Positions 47,401 to 56,999 of a stretch of 64,000 nt of DNA are shown in pieces. A program made the position numbers and the translations under genes. The DNA is from Sphingomonas sp. (lineage in GTDB: Bacteria; Pseudomonadota; Alphaproteobacteria; Sphingomonadales; Sphingomonadaceae). The first letter of the stretch is position 1, and the number at the start of each line of letters is the position of its first letter. The stretch covers positions 19,148 through 83,147 of the forward strand of contig JAIELC010000024.1 of assembly GCA_019753375.1 (NCBI GenBank), given 5' to 3'. Below the pieces are notes generated by a model, which worked only from the letters and a program-made list of their open reading frames with translations, was not told where the DNA came from and did no database searches.

Positions 47401-47881
47401 GTTAGAACGATTACCCGGTGTTGCGATCGAAGATCGCCGCGACGCGGCGGATCGCTGGCTGAGGGGTGCTCAGGGCGTCGCCGACGCCTCGCTAAGGGCC
47501 GACATTATCGAAAGCACGTTGCGGGTTACCAACGATGAGCGATTTGCCGATTTATTTGGTCCGGATGCGCTTGCCGAAGCGCCGATTGCCGCCGTTGTTG
47601 ACGGTGGGCAGGTTATATCCGGCACTGTCGACCGGTTGCTGGTCACGCATGAGACGGTGCGGATTATCGATTTCAAGACCGGCCGACGCGCTCCGGCATC
47701 GCTCGACGACGTGCCGATCACGCATCTTCGGCAAATGGCCGCCTATGCCGAAGCGCTCGCTGTCATTTTCCCCGATCGCCGGATTGAGGCATGGCTGCTC
47801 TACACCGTGCAGCCTTTGCTGATCCACCTGCCGGCGGATGCGCTTGGCGCCGCAAAGCAGCGCTTTGGTGCCTGTGAGTAA
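44453..47881 (+). CDS. addA: Double-strand break repair helicase AddA
   Basis: A 1142-residue UvrD-like helicase-nuclease. Walker A is SASAGTGKTQVLAARVYRLL, followed by LCLTFTKAGASEMAGRI (motif Ia), DHILVDEAQDTN (motif II), VGDYKQAIFGFQG (motif III), VMTAHGAKGLQAPVVIL (motif V) and FYVAATRAEEHL (motif VI). The C-terminal nuclease has GTVDRLLV and IIDFKTGRR. The ATG at 44453 overlaps the addB TGA (ATGA), preferred over an upstream GTG at 44441. AddAB substitutes for RecBCD in this group. Confidence 0.97.
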   Translation: MSEGQIKILPTLLGEQARASGPGAHIWLSASAGTGKTQVLAARVYRLLLGGTEPGAILCLTFTKAGASEMAGRINERLAAWVRMPELDLRKDLAALGENWQAPGMIQRARTLFARVLDAPGGGIRIQTIHGFCQSLLAGFPLEAGLVPGFRPLEAREEALLAREAMAEMLVDAEREGRQGLIDAIADLSKRLGEGGAEEFLKACARKPDGMAALPSGVKAYLRGAVGLGSGEIEELIAAACMDAAFDTTAVCAIGAANRRWGTKTGLDAAETVDRWLASSPQTRAAMLNDLLFVVLIKSGAKRKINDKLLAIEPEYDILSDQVIALGTALLNKRRLAAFSDVLAAALEAGRDYAAVYQRAKRRLGAVDFDDLIRATVALLAQPGIGDWVNFKLDQVTDHILVDEAQDTNREQWDIIERLAGEFFAGSGARGDRTRTLFVVGDYKQAIFGFQGTNPLFFARAEQHFTRLARDAYDPATDAGTPLHRLALTHSFRSTAPILEFVDAAIASMPGPGLTPINDNEAHASKVPGPGSVTLWAPIVAEGSDVDEDGTVDDATRELANRIACQVRDWLNPDSPLILGSKGRAVQANDIMILVKRRGELASLIVARLYVEKVPVAGIDRLRLNAPLAVQDLLAAIRFVLQPDDDLSLACLLVSPLLGWTQEDLMDAAVNRAGQSLWRHLRGKQSADRLAPLMAMLARADIATPYQFLEEILSGPIDGRRRLLLRLGAEARDPIDELLNAALQFETLATPSLQAFLDWFDRGDVDIKRDAGSPSGAVRVMTAHGAKGLQAPVVILADATADPDRSPRSQLNWSPDGRVPAFPILRPRKEELVGPFIELVNDAGDRELAEHWRLFYVAATRAEEHLIITGALGPRAAGVPPKNSWHALASQALTRLGVADNGDQRRRFDGLSPSSAGKPKTTTATLATRERPLPEWAKTPAPQEARPPRPLAPSSIGSDDVADPPPPPSMRLAAERGRLIHALLERLPGVAIEDRRDAADRWLRGAQGVADASLRADIIESTLRVTNDERFADLFGPDALAEAPIAAVVDGGQVISGTVDRLLVTHETVRIIDFKTGRRAPASLDDVPITHLRQMAAYAEALAVIFPDRRIEAWLLYTVQPLLIHLPADALGAAKQRFGACE

Positions 47882-47898
47882 TGCTATGACCCGCCGGG

Positions 47899-47927
47899 TT
47901 GAGTGCATGTCCCGCGCGCCCTAGATT
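47899..47927 (+). promoter_or_regulatory. Candidate trxA promoter
   Basis: TTGAGT (47899-47904), 17 bases, TAGATT (47922-47927), located between addA and trxA. It indicates that trxA can be transcribed independently of the addBA operon. Confidence 0.5.
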
Positions 47928-47947
47928 AGCGTCCAGAGGAGATTCTC

Positions 47948-48271
47948 ATGGCGACCGTAAAGATTGATGATGCAAGCTTCGAGGCCGATGTAATCAACGC
48001 CGACAAGCCAGTTCTGGTTGATTTCTGGGCCGAATGGTGCGGACCGTGCAAGGTCATTGGCCCATCGCTTGAAGAAATTTCAGACGAACTGGCCGACCAG
48101 GTTACGATCGCCAAGGCGGATCTGGAAGATGCGCCGGAAGCGGCAACCCGGTTCGGTATCCGCACGATCCCCAATCTGGTTCTGTTCAAGGGCGGCGAGG
48201 AAGTTGCCCGGTTCAGCCGCGCGGCCCCGAAGAGCCAGCTGAAAGCCTGGCTGGAGGGTGCACTCGGCTAG
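47948..48271 (+). CDS. trxA: Thioredoxin
   Basis: A 107-residue thioredoxin with the active site WAEWCGPCKVIGPS and the cis-Pro loop IRTIPNLVLFKGG. It is a cytosolic disulfide reductant for ribonucleotide reductase, peroxiredoxins and others. AGAGGAGA lies eight bases before the ATG. It follows addA as in many alphaproteobacteria, but has its own promoter candidate and terminator. Confidence 0.97.
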   Translation: MATVKIDDASFEADVINADKPVLVDFWAEWCGPCKVIGPSLEEISDELADQVTIAKADLEDAPEAATRFGIRTIPNLVLFKGGEEVARFSRAAPKSQLKAWLEGALG

Positions 48272-48330
48272 GACGATAAGGCACCAAAATAAAAATATAT
48301 CATTGAAATTAAGCAATCTTCCGATCATAA

Positions 48331-48359
48331 AAAGGCGCGCGGAAATTGCGCGCGTTTTT
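48331..48359 (+). terminator. Rho-independent terminator after trxA
   Basis: AAAGGCGCGCG, loop GAAATTG, CGCGCGTTTTT: an 11-base stem including two G-T pairs, running into the T-tract. Confidence 0.85.
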
Positions 48360-48376
48360 AAGTCGGGGGAAATCCA

Positions 48377-48877
48377 ATGTCATTGTTGCGAGCAGGCGCC
48401 GTCATTTTGGCGGTAGCCAGCCTATCGGCGTGCGCCACCATTACCCGGGGGACCAAACAACAATTTTACGTTAATTCGGATCCGTCGGGTGCAGAAGTTG
48501 AAATGTCGAATGGGCTGCGGTGCCGGACGCCCTGCAAGTTGAAAGTCAGCCGGAAGAGCGATTTTGTCGTGCGCGTGATCAAGGACGGCTATCAACCCGC
48601 TGAGGTCCATGTGCAGGGCAAGGTAAAGGGCGGCGGTGCGGCCGGTGGCTTGGCCGGGAATGCGCTACTTGGGGGCGTTATTGGTCTTGGTATCGATGCA
48701 AGTACCGGTGCAATGCTCAATCTGCGGCCTAATCCGGTTACGGTGACGCTGGTGCCAGTCGGTAGCGAACCGGCTGCGGCGCCAGGCGCAACATCTGACG
48801 CTGGACCGGCGGCCACAGATGCGATGCCAGCGACCCCTGCTGACACGCCGGCACCACCAACATCAACGCCCAATTGA
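48377..48877 (+). CDS. PEGA-like lipoprotein
   Basis: A 166-residue predicted lipoprotein. The lipobox is L16-S-A-C19 (AVASLSAC). Residues about 25-75 look like a PEGA domain (FYVNSDPSGAEVEMSNGLRC, then CKLKVSRKSDFVVRVIKDGY), followed by a glycine-rich hydrophobic stretch (GGGAAGGLAGNALLGGVIGLG) and an Ala/Pro/Thr-rich tail. PEGA domains occur in cell-surface proteins. The role is unknown. GGGGGAAA precedes the ATG. Confidence 0.8.
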   Translation: MSLLRAGAVILAVASLSACATITRGTKQQFYVNSDPSGAEVEMSNGLRCRTPCKLKVSRKSDFVVRVIKDGYQPAEVHVQGKVKGGGAAGGLAGNALLGGVIGLGIDASTGAMLNLRPNPVTVTLVPVGSEPAAAPGATSDAGPAATDAMPATPADTPAPPTSTPN

Positions 48878-48895
48878 TGACGTCATCGGGCGCGC

Positions 48896-50125
48896 TCAGC
48901 TGCGATAATCGGCATTGATGCTGATATAGCCATGGGTCAGGTCGCACGTCCAAACGGTCGCGCGGCCTGAACCGATCCCCAGATCGACACCAATGTCGAT
49001 TTCGTGGCCCCGCAGATGCGTCGCCACGGGGGCTTCGTCATAACCCTCTACGGCCAAACCGTTACGGGCAACCTGGGTTTGTCCGAAGCGGATCGACAAC
49101 CGGTCGCGGTCGGCTGGTTCGCCAGCCTTACCGACGGCCATGACGACGCGCCCCCAATTGGCGTCTTCGCCGGCGATCGCCGTCTTGACCAACGGCGAAT
49201 TCGCAATCGACAGCGCGATCCGATGCGCGCTGGCATCACTGTCGGCACCGTCGACGTCGATGCGGATAAATTTCGACGCGCCTTCGCCATCACGAACGAC
49301 CAGATGGGCAAGCTGCAGGCAGAGATCACCCAACGCAGCCCGGAACGCGTCGGCGCCGGCATCATTGGCGCCAGCCAGCACGGCATTGCCCGCCGTGCCG
49401 GTTGCAAATGCCAGGACGGTATCGCTGGTTGACGTATCGCTGTCGACGGTAATGCAGGAAAAGCTGGATCGGTTGGCGTCGCTCAGCGCGCTCTGCAGAA
49501 ATGCGGAATCAACCGCGGCGTCGGTAAAGATGAACCCCAGCATCGTCGCCATATCGGGGGCGATCATGCCCGATCCCTTGATAATACCGACCAGATGGAT
49601 CGTTCGCCCATCGACAATGGCGGTGGTCACGGCCGCTTTGGCAAAGGTGTCGGTGGTCATGATCGTTTCCGCCGCGACTTCCCAGGTGCACGGTGGCGCA
49701 GCAAAGGCGGCGTCCAGCCCGGCCTCTGCCTTATCGATCGGCAAGGGTACGCCGATGACCCCGGTGGACGCCATCAGTATATCGGATGGCTGACAATCCA
49801 GATAGGCCGCCGTCCGGGCGGCAATGGCCTCAACCGCGGCGCGTCCTCGGCTGCCCGTGAAGGCGTTTGAATTACCGGCGTTGACCACTAGTCCGCGCGC
49901 CCGACCCAGCGTCAGGGCGGCGCGGCACCATTCCACTTCGGGCGACGGACATTTGCTCTGGGTCGTGACCCCGGCCACGCTGGTGCCGGGCGCCAAGGTC
50001 ACAAATGTCAGGTCGCACCGGTCCCACTGTTTGTATCGGGCGCGGGCGACGCGCAGCGTGACGCCGGCAATGGCAGGCAAGGCTGGAAAACTGGCAGGAG
50101 CAAGGGGCGAGCGGGTGGATGACAT
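48896..50125 (-). CDS. argJ: Bifunctional glutamate N-acetyltransferase/amino-acid acetyltransferase ArgJ
   Basis: A 409-residue Ntn-type enzyme that transfers acetyl from N-acetylornithine to glutamate in arginine synthesis. The self-cleavage site lies before the nucleophile Thr of IAPDMATMLGFIFTDAAV. Other family segments are GVTTQSKCPSPEVEW, VVNAGNSNAFTG and the C-terminal YGYIS-like HGYISINADYRS. Length is normal. Whether it also uses acetyl-CoA (bifunctional) cannot be seen. It diverges from the TonB-C pair. Confidence 0.96.
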   Translation of the reverse strand: MSSTRSPLAPASFPALPAIAGVTLRVARARYKQWDRCDLTFVTLAPGTSVAGVTTQSKCPSPEVEWCRAALTLGRARGLVVNAGNSNAFTGSRGRAAVEAIAARTAAYLDCQPSDILMASTGVIGVPLPIDKAEAGLDAAFAAPPCTWEVAAETIMTTDTFAKAAVTTAIVDGRTIHLVGIIKGSGMIAPDMATMLGFIFTDAAVDSAFLQSALSDANRSSFSCITVDSDTSTSDTVLAFATGTAGNAVLAGANDAGADAFRAALGDLCLQLAHLVVRDGEGASKFIRIDVDGADSDASAHRIALSIANSPLVKTAIAGEDANWGRVVMAVGKAGEPADRDRLSIRFGQTQVARNGLAVEGYDEAPVATHLRGHEIDIGVDLGIGSGRATVWTCDLTHGYISINADYRS

Positions 50126-50180
50126 TGGCGCGATTCCTGACTAGGATAACCGGGTAGATACCGAGACGGGGGTTGTTAAA

Positions 50181-50612
50181 GTGCGGATGGTGCAAAGCAA
50201 GATCGGATCGGTGGCGCTGGCCGCCGCGCTGGTTGTGGCCGGGACCGTCAGCGGACACGCCAAGGATATGGCCGCAGCGCCAGCACCACCGCGCGCCAAG
50301 CCTATCGGCAATCCGGCCAGCTGGTTCCCGGCCGATGCCTATCCCCCAGCGGCGCGCAACGCCGGCGCAGAGGGACGAACCGTTTTTTCGCTGGATATTG
50401 ACGCACTGGGCAGGATCATGCGCTGCAACATCGTCACGTCGAGCGGATCTGAATTGCTCGATAATACGACCTGCGATCTATTGGTGATCAATGGCCGCTT
50501 TGAACCGGCGCATGATGCCAGCGGCAGGCCGGTTGCCGGAACCTGGCAGTCGGGCATGCGCTGGAAACTGGTGCAGGATTCGCCATCGTTTGAGGACGAC
50601 GAAACCCCGTGA
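50181..50612 (+). CDS. Exported protein with TonB C-terminal domain (1)
   Basis: A 143-residue protein. A signal peptide (SVALAAALVVAGTVSGHAKD) is followed by a TonB-C like domain: YPPAARNAGAEGRTVFSLDIDALGRIMRC, then a pair of Cys and the FEPAHDASGRPVAGTW block. It lacks the proline-rich spacer and ExbB/D neighbours of a true TonB, so a role in envelope energy transfer is uncertain. GTG 50181 or ATG 50187 may be the start. It is coupled (GTGA) to a paralogue. Confidence 0.75.
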   Translation: MRMVQSKIGSVALAAALVVAGTVSGHAKDMAAAPAPPRAKPIGNPASWFPADAYPPAARNAGAEGRTVFSLDIDALGRIMRCNIVTSSGSELLDNTTCDLLVINGRFEPAHDASGRPVAGTWQSGMRWKLVQDSPSFEDDETP

Positions 50613-51163
50613 CCGATCCGGAGCGGGGGGATGGCCGTGACCCAGCGCAATCCGCCGCGCGTATTGCCCTGGTCGTTTTTGGGCTGCTGCTTTTTGTCGT
50701 AACCGGCCTGGTTGCGATTATCCTGGTTCGCAATGCCGGCACCGTGACGCACATGGTCGAGAGCATCGTGGCGCCCCGCAAACCCAATGTCACGAACGAG
50801 CCGCCATCACTGCCCACATCACCCCCTCCGGCCGAGGCAACCAGCGCTGCCGACCTTCCGGACCCGCATGGACCAATGGTGCTGGGTAATCCCGCCGATT
50901 GGTTTTCGCCCGACTATTACCCTCCTGAAGCCAAGCGCGCAGGGCAACAGGGGCGCGTTGCTGTGCTGCTGGACGTCGATGAGACCGGCAAAGTCCGTGC
51001 GTGCACGGTGACCGAAAGCAGTTCGGTACCCAGTCTCGATCAGGCCACGTGTCGATTGGCGACGCAATTTGGCCGGTATCGTCCGGCGACTGATGCCAAG
51101 GGTCGGCCGGTTGCCAGCGCGGTCAGGATACCGAGCGTGCGATGGGTGTTGCGCGATGAGTAA
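50609..51163 (+). CDS. Membrane-anchored protein with TonB C-terminal domain (2)
   Basis: A 184-residue protein with one N-terminal membrane helix (ARIALVVFGLLLFVVTGLVAIILV), a Pro/Ser-rich linker (about residues 55-85) and a TonB-C like domain with YYPPEAKRAGQQGRVAVLLDVDETGKVRAC and RYRPATDAKGRPV. The layout is that of a short TonB-like energy transducer. It is paralogous to the preceding gene (shared NPA[SD]WF, YPPxA and GRPVA blocks), and its GTG start overlaps that gene's stop. Confidence 0.78.
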   Translation: MTDPERGDGRDPAQSAARIALVVFGLLLFVVTGLVAIILVRNAGTVTHMVESIVAPRKPNVTNEPPSLPTSPPPAEATSAADLPDPHGPMVLGNPADWFSPDYYPPEAKRAGQQGRVAVLLDVDETGKVRACTVTESSSVPSLDQATCRLATQFGRYRPATDAKGRPVASAVRIPSVRWVLRDE

Positions 51164-51271
51164 GGGGGATTGCAGAATACATCTGGATGCCTGCCGGCAA
51201 TGGGTGCGATTTGGATTGGACGAGGGAGCCTTCAGTCCCTATGTCCGGCAAATCATGATGGTGATCTGCGC

Positions 51272-51529
51272 GTGACATTGCTGCTGCTTCTTTCGGCGCT
51301 CCTTTCGGCGTTTACCGGCTCTTCTGACAGTGTTGGGCGATCGGTTGCGCCACAAGCGGTGAGCCGTGGCGTTGCTGTTGCCGTTGCCGCGTCGCAGTCT
51401 GTTCGGCAGCGTGCTTTTCGGCCGGCCGCTGCCATGCCGATGGTGCACACATTGGCATCGCCGCCGATGACCACGGCGATCGATGCCCTGATCGGCGCGC
51501 CGGTTTATACGAACCGCCGGCGCGAATAG
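51272..51529 (+). CDS. Hypothetical small exported protein
   Basis: A possible 85-residue protein from GTG 51272 beginning with a hydrophobic signal-like segment ([15 protein letters not shown]), then a basic/alanine-rich region ending YTNRRRE. No family is recognised and no clear ribosome site is present. It is the only plausible gene in the 467-base stretch between the TonB-C protein and secA; the rest of that stretch shows nothing further. Confidence 0.35.
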   Translation: MTLLLLLSALLSAFTGSSDSVGRSVAPQAVSRGVAVAVAASQSVRQRAFRPAAAMPMVHTLASPPMTTAIDALIGAPVYTNRRRE

Positions 51530-51630
51530 CCGCTGCTTGCGCCGGATGCATAGCAATCTGGTCTGATCATCGCTCCCCAAATTCTGCCGCTGCCCACCGG
51601 CCGGCACCCGTAAAACTTCAGGAATTCATT

Positions 51631-54369
51631 ATGCTCGGCGCCATTGCCCGCACCATTTTTGGCTCGTCAAACGAGCGTTACGTCAAATCGCTCAGCCCGA
51701 TCATCGGCAAAATCGCCAGCTTTGAACCAGCGCTGTCCGCGCTTAGCGATGATCAATTGTCGGCCCAGACGGGCAAGCTGCGTGAATTGCTCGCCAATGG
51801 CGCAACCCTCGACGATATTCTTCCGGAAGCCTTTGCAACCGTGCGCGAAGCCGCCAAGCGAACATTGGGGCAGCGCCACTACGATGTTCAGATGGTGGGT
51901 GGCATCGTTCTCCACCGGGGCGAAATCGCGGAAATGCGGACCGGTGAAGGAAAAACGTTGGTCGCGACGCTCGCGACCTACCTCAATGCGCTGCCGGGTA
52001 CCGGCGTCCATGTTGTGACGGTCAACGACTATCTGGCCGCCCGCGATGCCGATTGGATGGGTCAGGTGTACCGTTTCCTCGGCCTGACCGTGGGGGTGAT
52101 CGTGCCGAACCTGAGCGATCAGCAGCGCCGCGCGGCGTATCATTCCGACATTACTTATGGGACCAATAACGAATTCGGCTTCGATTATCTGCGCGACAAC
52201 ATGAAATATGACCGCGAGCAGATGGTCCAGCGCAAGTTCAATTTCGCGATTGTCGACGAAGTTGACTCAATCCTGATCGATGAAGCGCGGACGCCGCTCA
52301 TCATTTCGGGCCCCACTGACGACAAAACCGACCTCTATCTGCGCGTGGATGCCGTGGTGAAACAACTGGTGCCCGCCGATTACGAGCTCGACGAGAAGCA
52401 GAAATCAATCATCCTGACCGAAGATGGCACCGAAAAAGCCGAACGGATGCTGGAGGCGGCGGATCTGCTCGAAGGAAGCAATCTCTATGATTTTGAAAAC
52501 ACCCAGGTCGTTCACCATCTGAATCAGGCGCTACGCGCGAACGTCATGTTCAAGCGCGACATTGATTACATCGTGAAGGACGGTAAGGTCGTCATCATCG
52601 ACGAATTCACCGGCCGGATGATGGATGGCCGACGTTGGTCAGAAGGATTGCACCAGGCGGTCGAAGCCAAGGAAGGCGTCGCGATCGAGCCCGAAAACCA
52701 GACAATGGCGTCGATTACCTTCCAGAACTACTTCCGGATGTATCCAAAGCTGTCGGGCATGACCGGTACGGCGGCAACGGAAGCGGCGGAATTTTATGAC
52801 ATCTACAAGATGAACGTCGTCACCATTCCCACCAACGTGCCGGTCCAGCGCGTTGACGAGGAAGACGAGTTCTACAAGGATACCAAGGACAAGTTTGCGG
52901 CAATCGCCAAAAAGATCAAACATCACGCCGAACTTGGGCAACCAGTGCTGGTTGGTACCGTTTCGATCGAAAAGTCGGAGCTGCTGAGCGAATTCCTGAA
53001 GCAGGAAGGCGTCGAGCATGAAGTACTGAACGCGCGGCAGCACGAGCGCGAAGCGCACATTGTTGCGCAGGCCGGCCGCAAGGGCGTTGTTACCATCGCG
53101 ACCAACATGGCGGGACGTGGCACCGACATTCAGCTGGGCGGCAATTTCGAATTTCGTGTGAATGACGAGCTTGCGGGGATGCCCGAAGGTCCGGAGCGCG
53201 ACGCTGCGCTCCAGCGGATCAAGGACGAGATCGCGACCGAAAAAGCCGAAGTGCTGGCGGCCGGCGGTTTGTTCGTTTTGGGTACCGAACGGCACGAAAG
53301 CCGGCGCATCGACAACCAGCTGCGCGGTCGTTCAGGCCGCCAGGGCGACCCCGGGCTGAGCCGTTTCTACCTTTCGCTGGACGATGATTTGCTGCGCATC
53401 TTTGGCCCGGACACGATGTTTGCGCGGATGATGCGATCCAATTTGCAGGACGGCGAGGCGATCGGATCAAAATGGCTGTCAAAGGCGATTGAGACTGCGC
53501 AAAAGAAGGTCGAGGCCCGCAATTACGACATCCGCAAGCAGGTTGTCGAATATGATGACGTGATGAATGATCAGCGGCGCGTTATCTATGACCAGCGCGC
53601 CGATATCATGGACGCGGACACGATCGGCGACGTCGTTGCCGATATGCGCGCAGAGACCGTCAACGCGATCGTTGGCGAAAGTTGCCCGCCCAACAGCTAT
53701 CCCGAACAATGGAATGTCGATCGTATCAAGGAGCGCACGACCGAGTTGCTGGGGATCGAACCGCCGGTCGATGACTGGCTGAAGGAAGAGGCAATCGATC
53801 CCGAGCTGCTCGGCAACAAATTGCGCGAGGCGGCGGATGCGGTGGTGGCGGCAAAGGCTTCGTCACTGGAGCCGGAGACGTGGGTGCAGGTCGAAAAATC
53901 GATCATGCTCCAAAATCTGGATCATCACTGGAAGGAGCATCTGGCAACGCTCGATGCGTTGCGCCAGGTCGTTCACTTGCGCGCCTATGCCCAGAAAACG
54001 CCGCTCAATGAGTATAAGCAGGAAGCATTTGCCCTGTTCGAACGCATGCTCGACAATATCCGCGAGGATGTGACCCGGACAATCGCGTATGTGCAGTTCC
54101 AGATGCCCGATGCTCCACCGGCTTTGCCGGAATTGCCGGCGTTCCTGACCACGCATTTTGATCCGATGACCGGGGACGATAACAGTGCCGATATCGACGG
54201 CGCTTCGCTGGGTCTGGTCACGACCCGCATCCCTGCACTGCAAATTCCACGCCCTGACGGCAGCCTGACCGATAGCGATCCGGCAAGCTGGGATGGGATG
54301 GTTAGCCGCAATGCGCCTTGTCCTTGCGGATCAGGGCGTAAGTATAAACATTGTCACGGCGCACTTTGA
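51631..54369 (+). CDS. secA: Preprotein translocase ATPase SecA
   Basis: A 912-residue motor that pushes preproteins through SecYEG. Walker A is [13 protein letters not shown], Walker B/DEAD equivalent is [16 protein letters not shown], followed by [13 protein letters not shown] and [19 protein letters not shown]. The C-terminal zinc and SecB-binding motif is [19 protein letters not shown] precedes the ATG. It supplies the exported proteins of this window (BamA clients, lipoproteins, FecR protein). Confidence 0.98.
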   Translation: MLGAIARTIFGSSNERYVKSLSPIIGKIASFEPALSALSDDQLSAQTGKLRELLANGATLDDILPEAFATVREAAKRTLGQRHYDVQMVGGIVLHRGEIAEMRTGEGKTLVATLATYLNALPGTGVHVVTVNDYLAARDADWMGQVYRFLGLTVGVIVPNLSDQQRRAAYHSDITYGTNNEFGFDYLRDNMKYDREQMVQRKFNFAIVDEVDSILIDEARTPLIISGPTDDKTDLYLRVDAVVKQLVPADYELDEKQKSIILTEDGTEKAERMLEAADLLEGSNLYDFENTQVVHHLNQALRANVMFKRDIDYIVKDGKVVIIDEFTGRMMDGRRWSEGLHQAVEAKEGVAIEPENQTMASITFQNYFRMYPKLSGMTGTAATEAAEFYDIYKMNVVTIPTNVPVQRVDEEDEFYKDTKDKFAAIAKKIKHHAELGQPVLVGTVSIEKSELLSEFLKQEGVEHEVLNARQHEREAHIVAQAGRKGVVTIATNMAGRGTDIQLGGNFEFRVNDELAGMPEGPERDAALQRIKDEIATEKAEVLAAGGLFVLGTERHESRRIDNQLRGRSGRQGDPGLSRFYLSLDDDLLRIFGPDTMFARMMRSNLQDGEAIGSKWLSKAIETAQKKVEARNYDIRKQVVEYDDVMNDQRRVIYDQRADIMDADTIGDVVADMRAETVNAIVGESCPPNSYPEQWNVDRIKERTTELLGIEPPVDDWLKEEAIDPELLGNKLREAADAVVAAKASSLEPETWVQVEKSIMLQNLDHHWKEHLATLDALRQVVHLRAYAQKTPLNEYKQEAFALFERMLDNIREDVTRTIAYVQFQMPDAPPALPELPAFLTTHFDPMTGDDNSADIDGASLGLVTTRIPALQIPRPDGSLTDSDPASWDGMVSRNAPCPCGSGRKYKHCHGAL

Positions 54370-54394
54370 CAAAGGACCGCATCCGGGGGGATCA

Positions 54395-55624
54395 ATGCAG
54401 CACGTTGATGTTCTGATCGTCGGCGCGGGCCATGGCGGGGCGCAGGCAGCGATTGCGCTGCGCCAGCAGAAATTTGCGGGAACGATCGGTGTGATCGGCG
54501 CCGAGCCCGAACTGCCGTATGAACGGCCGCCCTTGTCGAAGGATTATCTGGCGGGCGAAAAGACCTTCGAACGGATTCTGATCCGCCCGCCGGCATTTTG
54601 GACCGAGCGTGACATAGCCTTTTTGCTGGCGACCAGCGTGCTATCGGTCGACGCCGACAAGCGCCAGGTTACGACCGATAATGGGCGCGTTGTTGGTTAT
54701 GGCAGTCTGATCTGGGCGACCGGCGGTGCGGCGCGTCGGCTGACCTGTCCTGGTCATGACCTGCGCGGCATCCACACCATTCGCACCCGCGCTGACGTTG
54801 ATCAGCTGGAATCCGAACTTGCCACCACTACGCGGGTGGTCGTGGTGGGCGGTGGCTATATCGGGCTGGAAGCGGCGGCGGTGCTGCGCAAATTCGACAA
54901 GCATGTAACGGTGCTGGAGGCGCTGGATCGTGTCCTCGCCCGCGTTGCCGGCGCGCCCCTGTCGAGGTTCATAGAGGGGCAGCACAGCGCCCACGGCGTT
55001 GATCTGCGGCTGGGCGCGGCTGTCGAAGCGATTGAGGGATCGGATGGCCGGGTATCCGGTGTCAGACTGGCGGCGGGAGAAATCATTCCCGCCGATATGG
55101 TGATCGTTGGCATCGGTATTGTCCCGGCGGTAGCACCGCTGATCGCGGCGGGAGCAAAGGGCGGTAATGGCGTCGAAGTTGATGCGTTTTGCCGAACCAG
55201 CTTGCCCGATGTCTATGCGATCGGTGATTGCGCGGCGCACCCGAATGCGTACGCTGGTGGCGCGGTGATCCGCATTGAATCGGTCCAGAACGCGAACGAT
55301 CAGGCGTCGATGGTCGCAAAATCGCTGACTGGTTTGTCTGAACCCTATGCGGCGGTACCATGGTTCTGGTCGAACCAGTATGACATCAAATTGCAGACCG
55401 TCGGCCTGTCGATCGGCTTCGACACGGCGGTAACGCGCGGTGATCCGGACGCGCGGAGCTTTTCCGTTATCTATCTGAAGAATGATGCCGTCATCGCGCT
55501 CGATTGTGTCAATGCCACCCGTGATTACGTGCAGGGCCGAGCGCTGGTCATGGCAGGATCACGGATCGCCGTGGATCGACTTGTCGATACCACAATCCCG
55601 TTGAAGGACATGATCGCTGGCTGA
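54395..55624 (+). CDS. FAD-dependent ferredoxin/rubredoxin-type reductase
   Basis: A 409-residue reductase of the ferredoxin reductase family serving P450 or Rieske oxygenases. FAD loop [18 protein letters not shown] loop [18 protein letters not shown], the second FAD block [13 protein letters not shown], and the C-terminal [15 protein letters not shown]. It passes electrons from NAD(P)H to a ferredoxin. No ferredoxin or oxygenase gene is adjacent. The ATG at 54395 has GGGGGG upstream; the longer frame overlaps secA and is rejected. Confidence 0.9.
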   Translation: MQHVDVLIVGAGHGGAQAAIALRQQKFAGTIGVIGAEPELPYERPPLSKDYLAGEKTFERILIRPPAFWTERDIAFLLATSVLSVDADKRQVTTDNGRVVGYGSLIWATGGAARRLTCPGHDLRGIHTIRTRADVDQLESELATTTRVVVVGGGYIGLEAAAVLRKFDKHVTVLEALDRVLARVAGAPLSRFIEGQHSAHGVDLRLGAAVEAIEGSDGRVSGVRLAAGEIIPADMVIVGIGIVPAVAPLIAAGAKGGNGVEVDAFCRTSLPDVYAIGDCAAHPNAYAGGAVIRIESVQNANDQASMVAKSLTGLSEPYAAVPWFWSNQYDIKLQTVGLSIGFDTAVTRGDPDARSFSVIYLKNDAVIALDCVNATRDYVQGRALVMAGSRIAVDRLVDTTIPLKDMIAG

Positions 55625-55727
55625 CGGTTTCGTCCAATCGAGCGGTTTTTTGCGAATGCTATAGAAACGCTGGGTAATCAGGTTTATCCCCGTAGAGCAA
55701 ACGAGGCGCCGTTATCTGGAGGGGGAT

Positions 55728-56999
55728 ATGGCAAAAAGCCCGAAGTTGATGCGCATGTTGGGGGGCAGCATTGCGGCTTTGGCGATCGCCATGTCCGTCC
55801 AGCCCGCTCAAGCACAGGAACGTGCAGGCGATATTGACGCCGCAATCGATGCGTCGACCGGTCCGTCACAGGCCTTGGCCTATGCGCGGTCGCAGGCCGG
55901 GCAGGGGGATTTACTGGGGGCGGCTGCCACCCTGGAACGCGCGCTATTCGATCGTACGGCTTCGGGAACGGCAGATGTTCGGGCCTTTTACATCGTCGTG
56001 CTTTGCAGGCTGGACGATCGCGAAAGGGCGCTGGTTGAAGCGGGTAAATTTGGAACGACACGCGTTGGCGAGTCCGCGTGGGCGGAGGTTGAGCAGGCTT
56101 GTGGCGCTATCCCCCGGCCAACGGCTGCGCAAGTCGATCGCCGGTCTTTGACCGGTGAGCTTTCGGCCGGCTTCACCTATGATCAGGACAATCTGGGCGC
56201 GATCAACCAGTTCTTCAGTGCGCCCGAGTTCCGCATTCCGGGCGATGACGGAATTTCATTTGTTGCCAACTTGGCTCTCAGCGCCCGGCTCCCGGCGGGT
56301 CGGGGGTATGTCTATGCCGCGGGCGATGCGCTTACCAAGGACAGCCTGGACGGGCCGGCGCTGAATTATCAGGTGTTTAGCGGCCGGTTGGGCTATGGCT
56401 TGCAGGTGGGCGCGGCTGACCTCTCCTTTGGTCCGGTAGCGACATATATTCGTCTGCAGGGCGCCGATTTGGGCGGAGAAGTGGGCGGCCAGGCTCGGTT
56501 GCGCTTGCCGGGGCCGGGCCGGGGCCAATGGGTGACGTCGGGAGAAATCGTCTACCAAAATTATGCCGGCAGTTTCCCGTTCTTCTCGCGCGACGGCACC
56601 AGATATGATCTGGCGTTGCACTATCAAAAGGAAACCAATGCCGGCGTTAGTTATGTGCTGGGTGCCGGAGCAGAATATAAGACCGCCGAAACGGTCGAAC
56701 TTGGGTACACGGCCGGTCGGGTGTTTGGCGCTGTGCGTTTCCCGCTGGGAGTCCGGGGCGTGTATTCGGCGATTTCCGGGACCATTCGTCACCTTGTCTA
56801 TCGTACGCCCGACTTTGGCGATCGGCAGATTGAAACGCGCTATTTTGTCAGGGCTGCGCTTGGCTTGCCGGTAAGCATTAAGGGCGTCGCGGTCGAAGCG
56901 GCGGGCAGCTATACTCGGCGCGATTACAATATTGATTTTCTGCAGGATTATAGCAGCCTGGGCGCAGAGCTGCGCATGGTGTGGAGGTTCGGTAAATGA
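55728..56999 (+). CDS. Outer-membrane TPR/beta-barrel protein (SLAM-like architecture)
   Basis: A 423-residue exported protein. Signal peptide to about residue 29 (VQPAQAQ), a TPR-like helical region (residues about 40-110, ALAYARSQAGQGDLLGAAATLE), and a C-terminal beta-rich barrel with alternating aromatic strands ending GAELRMVWRFGK. This TPR plus barrel layout resembles the DUF560/SLAM family that moves lipoproteins or secreted proteins across the outer membrane. The start has a very strong GGAGGGGG site. Its stop overlaps a FecR-domain gene (ATGA), suggesting a transporter/substrate or sensor pair. Function is not established. Confidence 0.72.
   Translation: MAKSPKLMRMLGGSIAALAIAMSVQPAQAQERAGDIDAAIDASTGPSQALAYARSQAGQGDLLGAAATLERALFDRTASGTADVRAFYIVVLCRLDDRERALVEAGKFGTTRVGESAWAEVEQACGAIPRPTAAQVDRRSLTGELSAGFTYDQDNLGAINQFFSAPEFRIPGDDGISFVANLALSARLPAGRGYVYAAGDALTKDSLDGPALNYQVFSGRLGYGLQVGAADLSFGPVATYIRLQGADLGGEVGGQARLRLPGPGRGQWVTSGEIVYQNYAGSFPFFSRDGTRYDLALHYQKETNAGVSYVLGAGAEYKTAETVELGYTAGRVFGAVRFPLGVRGVYSAISGTIRHLVYRTPDFGDRQIETRYFVRAALGLPVSIKGVAVEAAGSYTRRDYNIDFLQDYSSLGAELRMVWRFGK

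Noticed and set aside
51069..51275. A 68-codon frame overlapping the TonB-C gene end
   Set aside because: Mostly out-of-frame reading of the previous gene, no ribosome site.
54293..54394. N-terminal extension of the ferredoxin reductase into secA
   Set aside because: Overlaps the conserved SecA zinc motif; ATG 54395 has a strong ribosome site and gives a normal FAD loop at the N-terminus.
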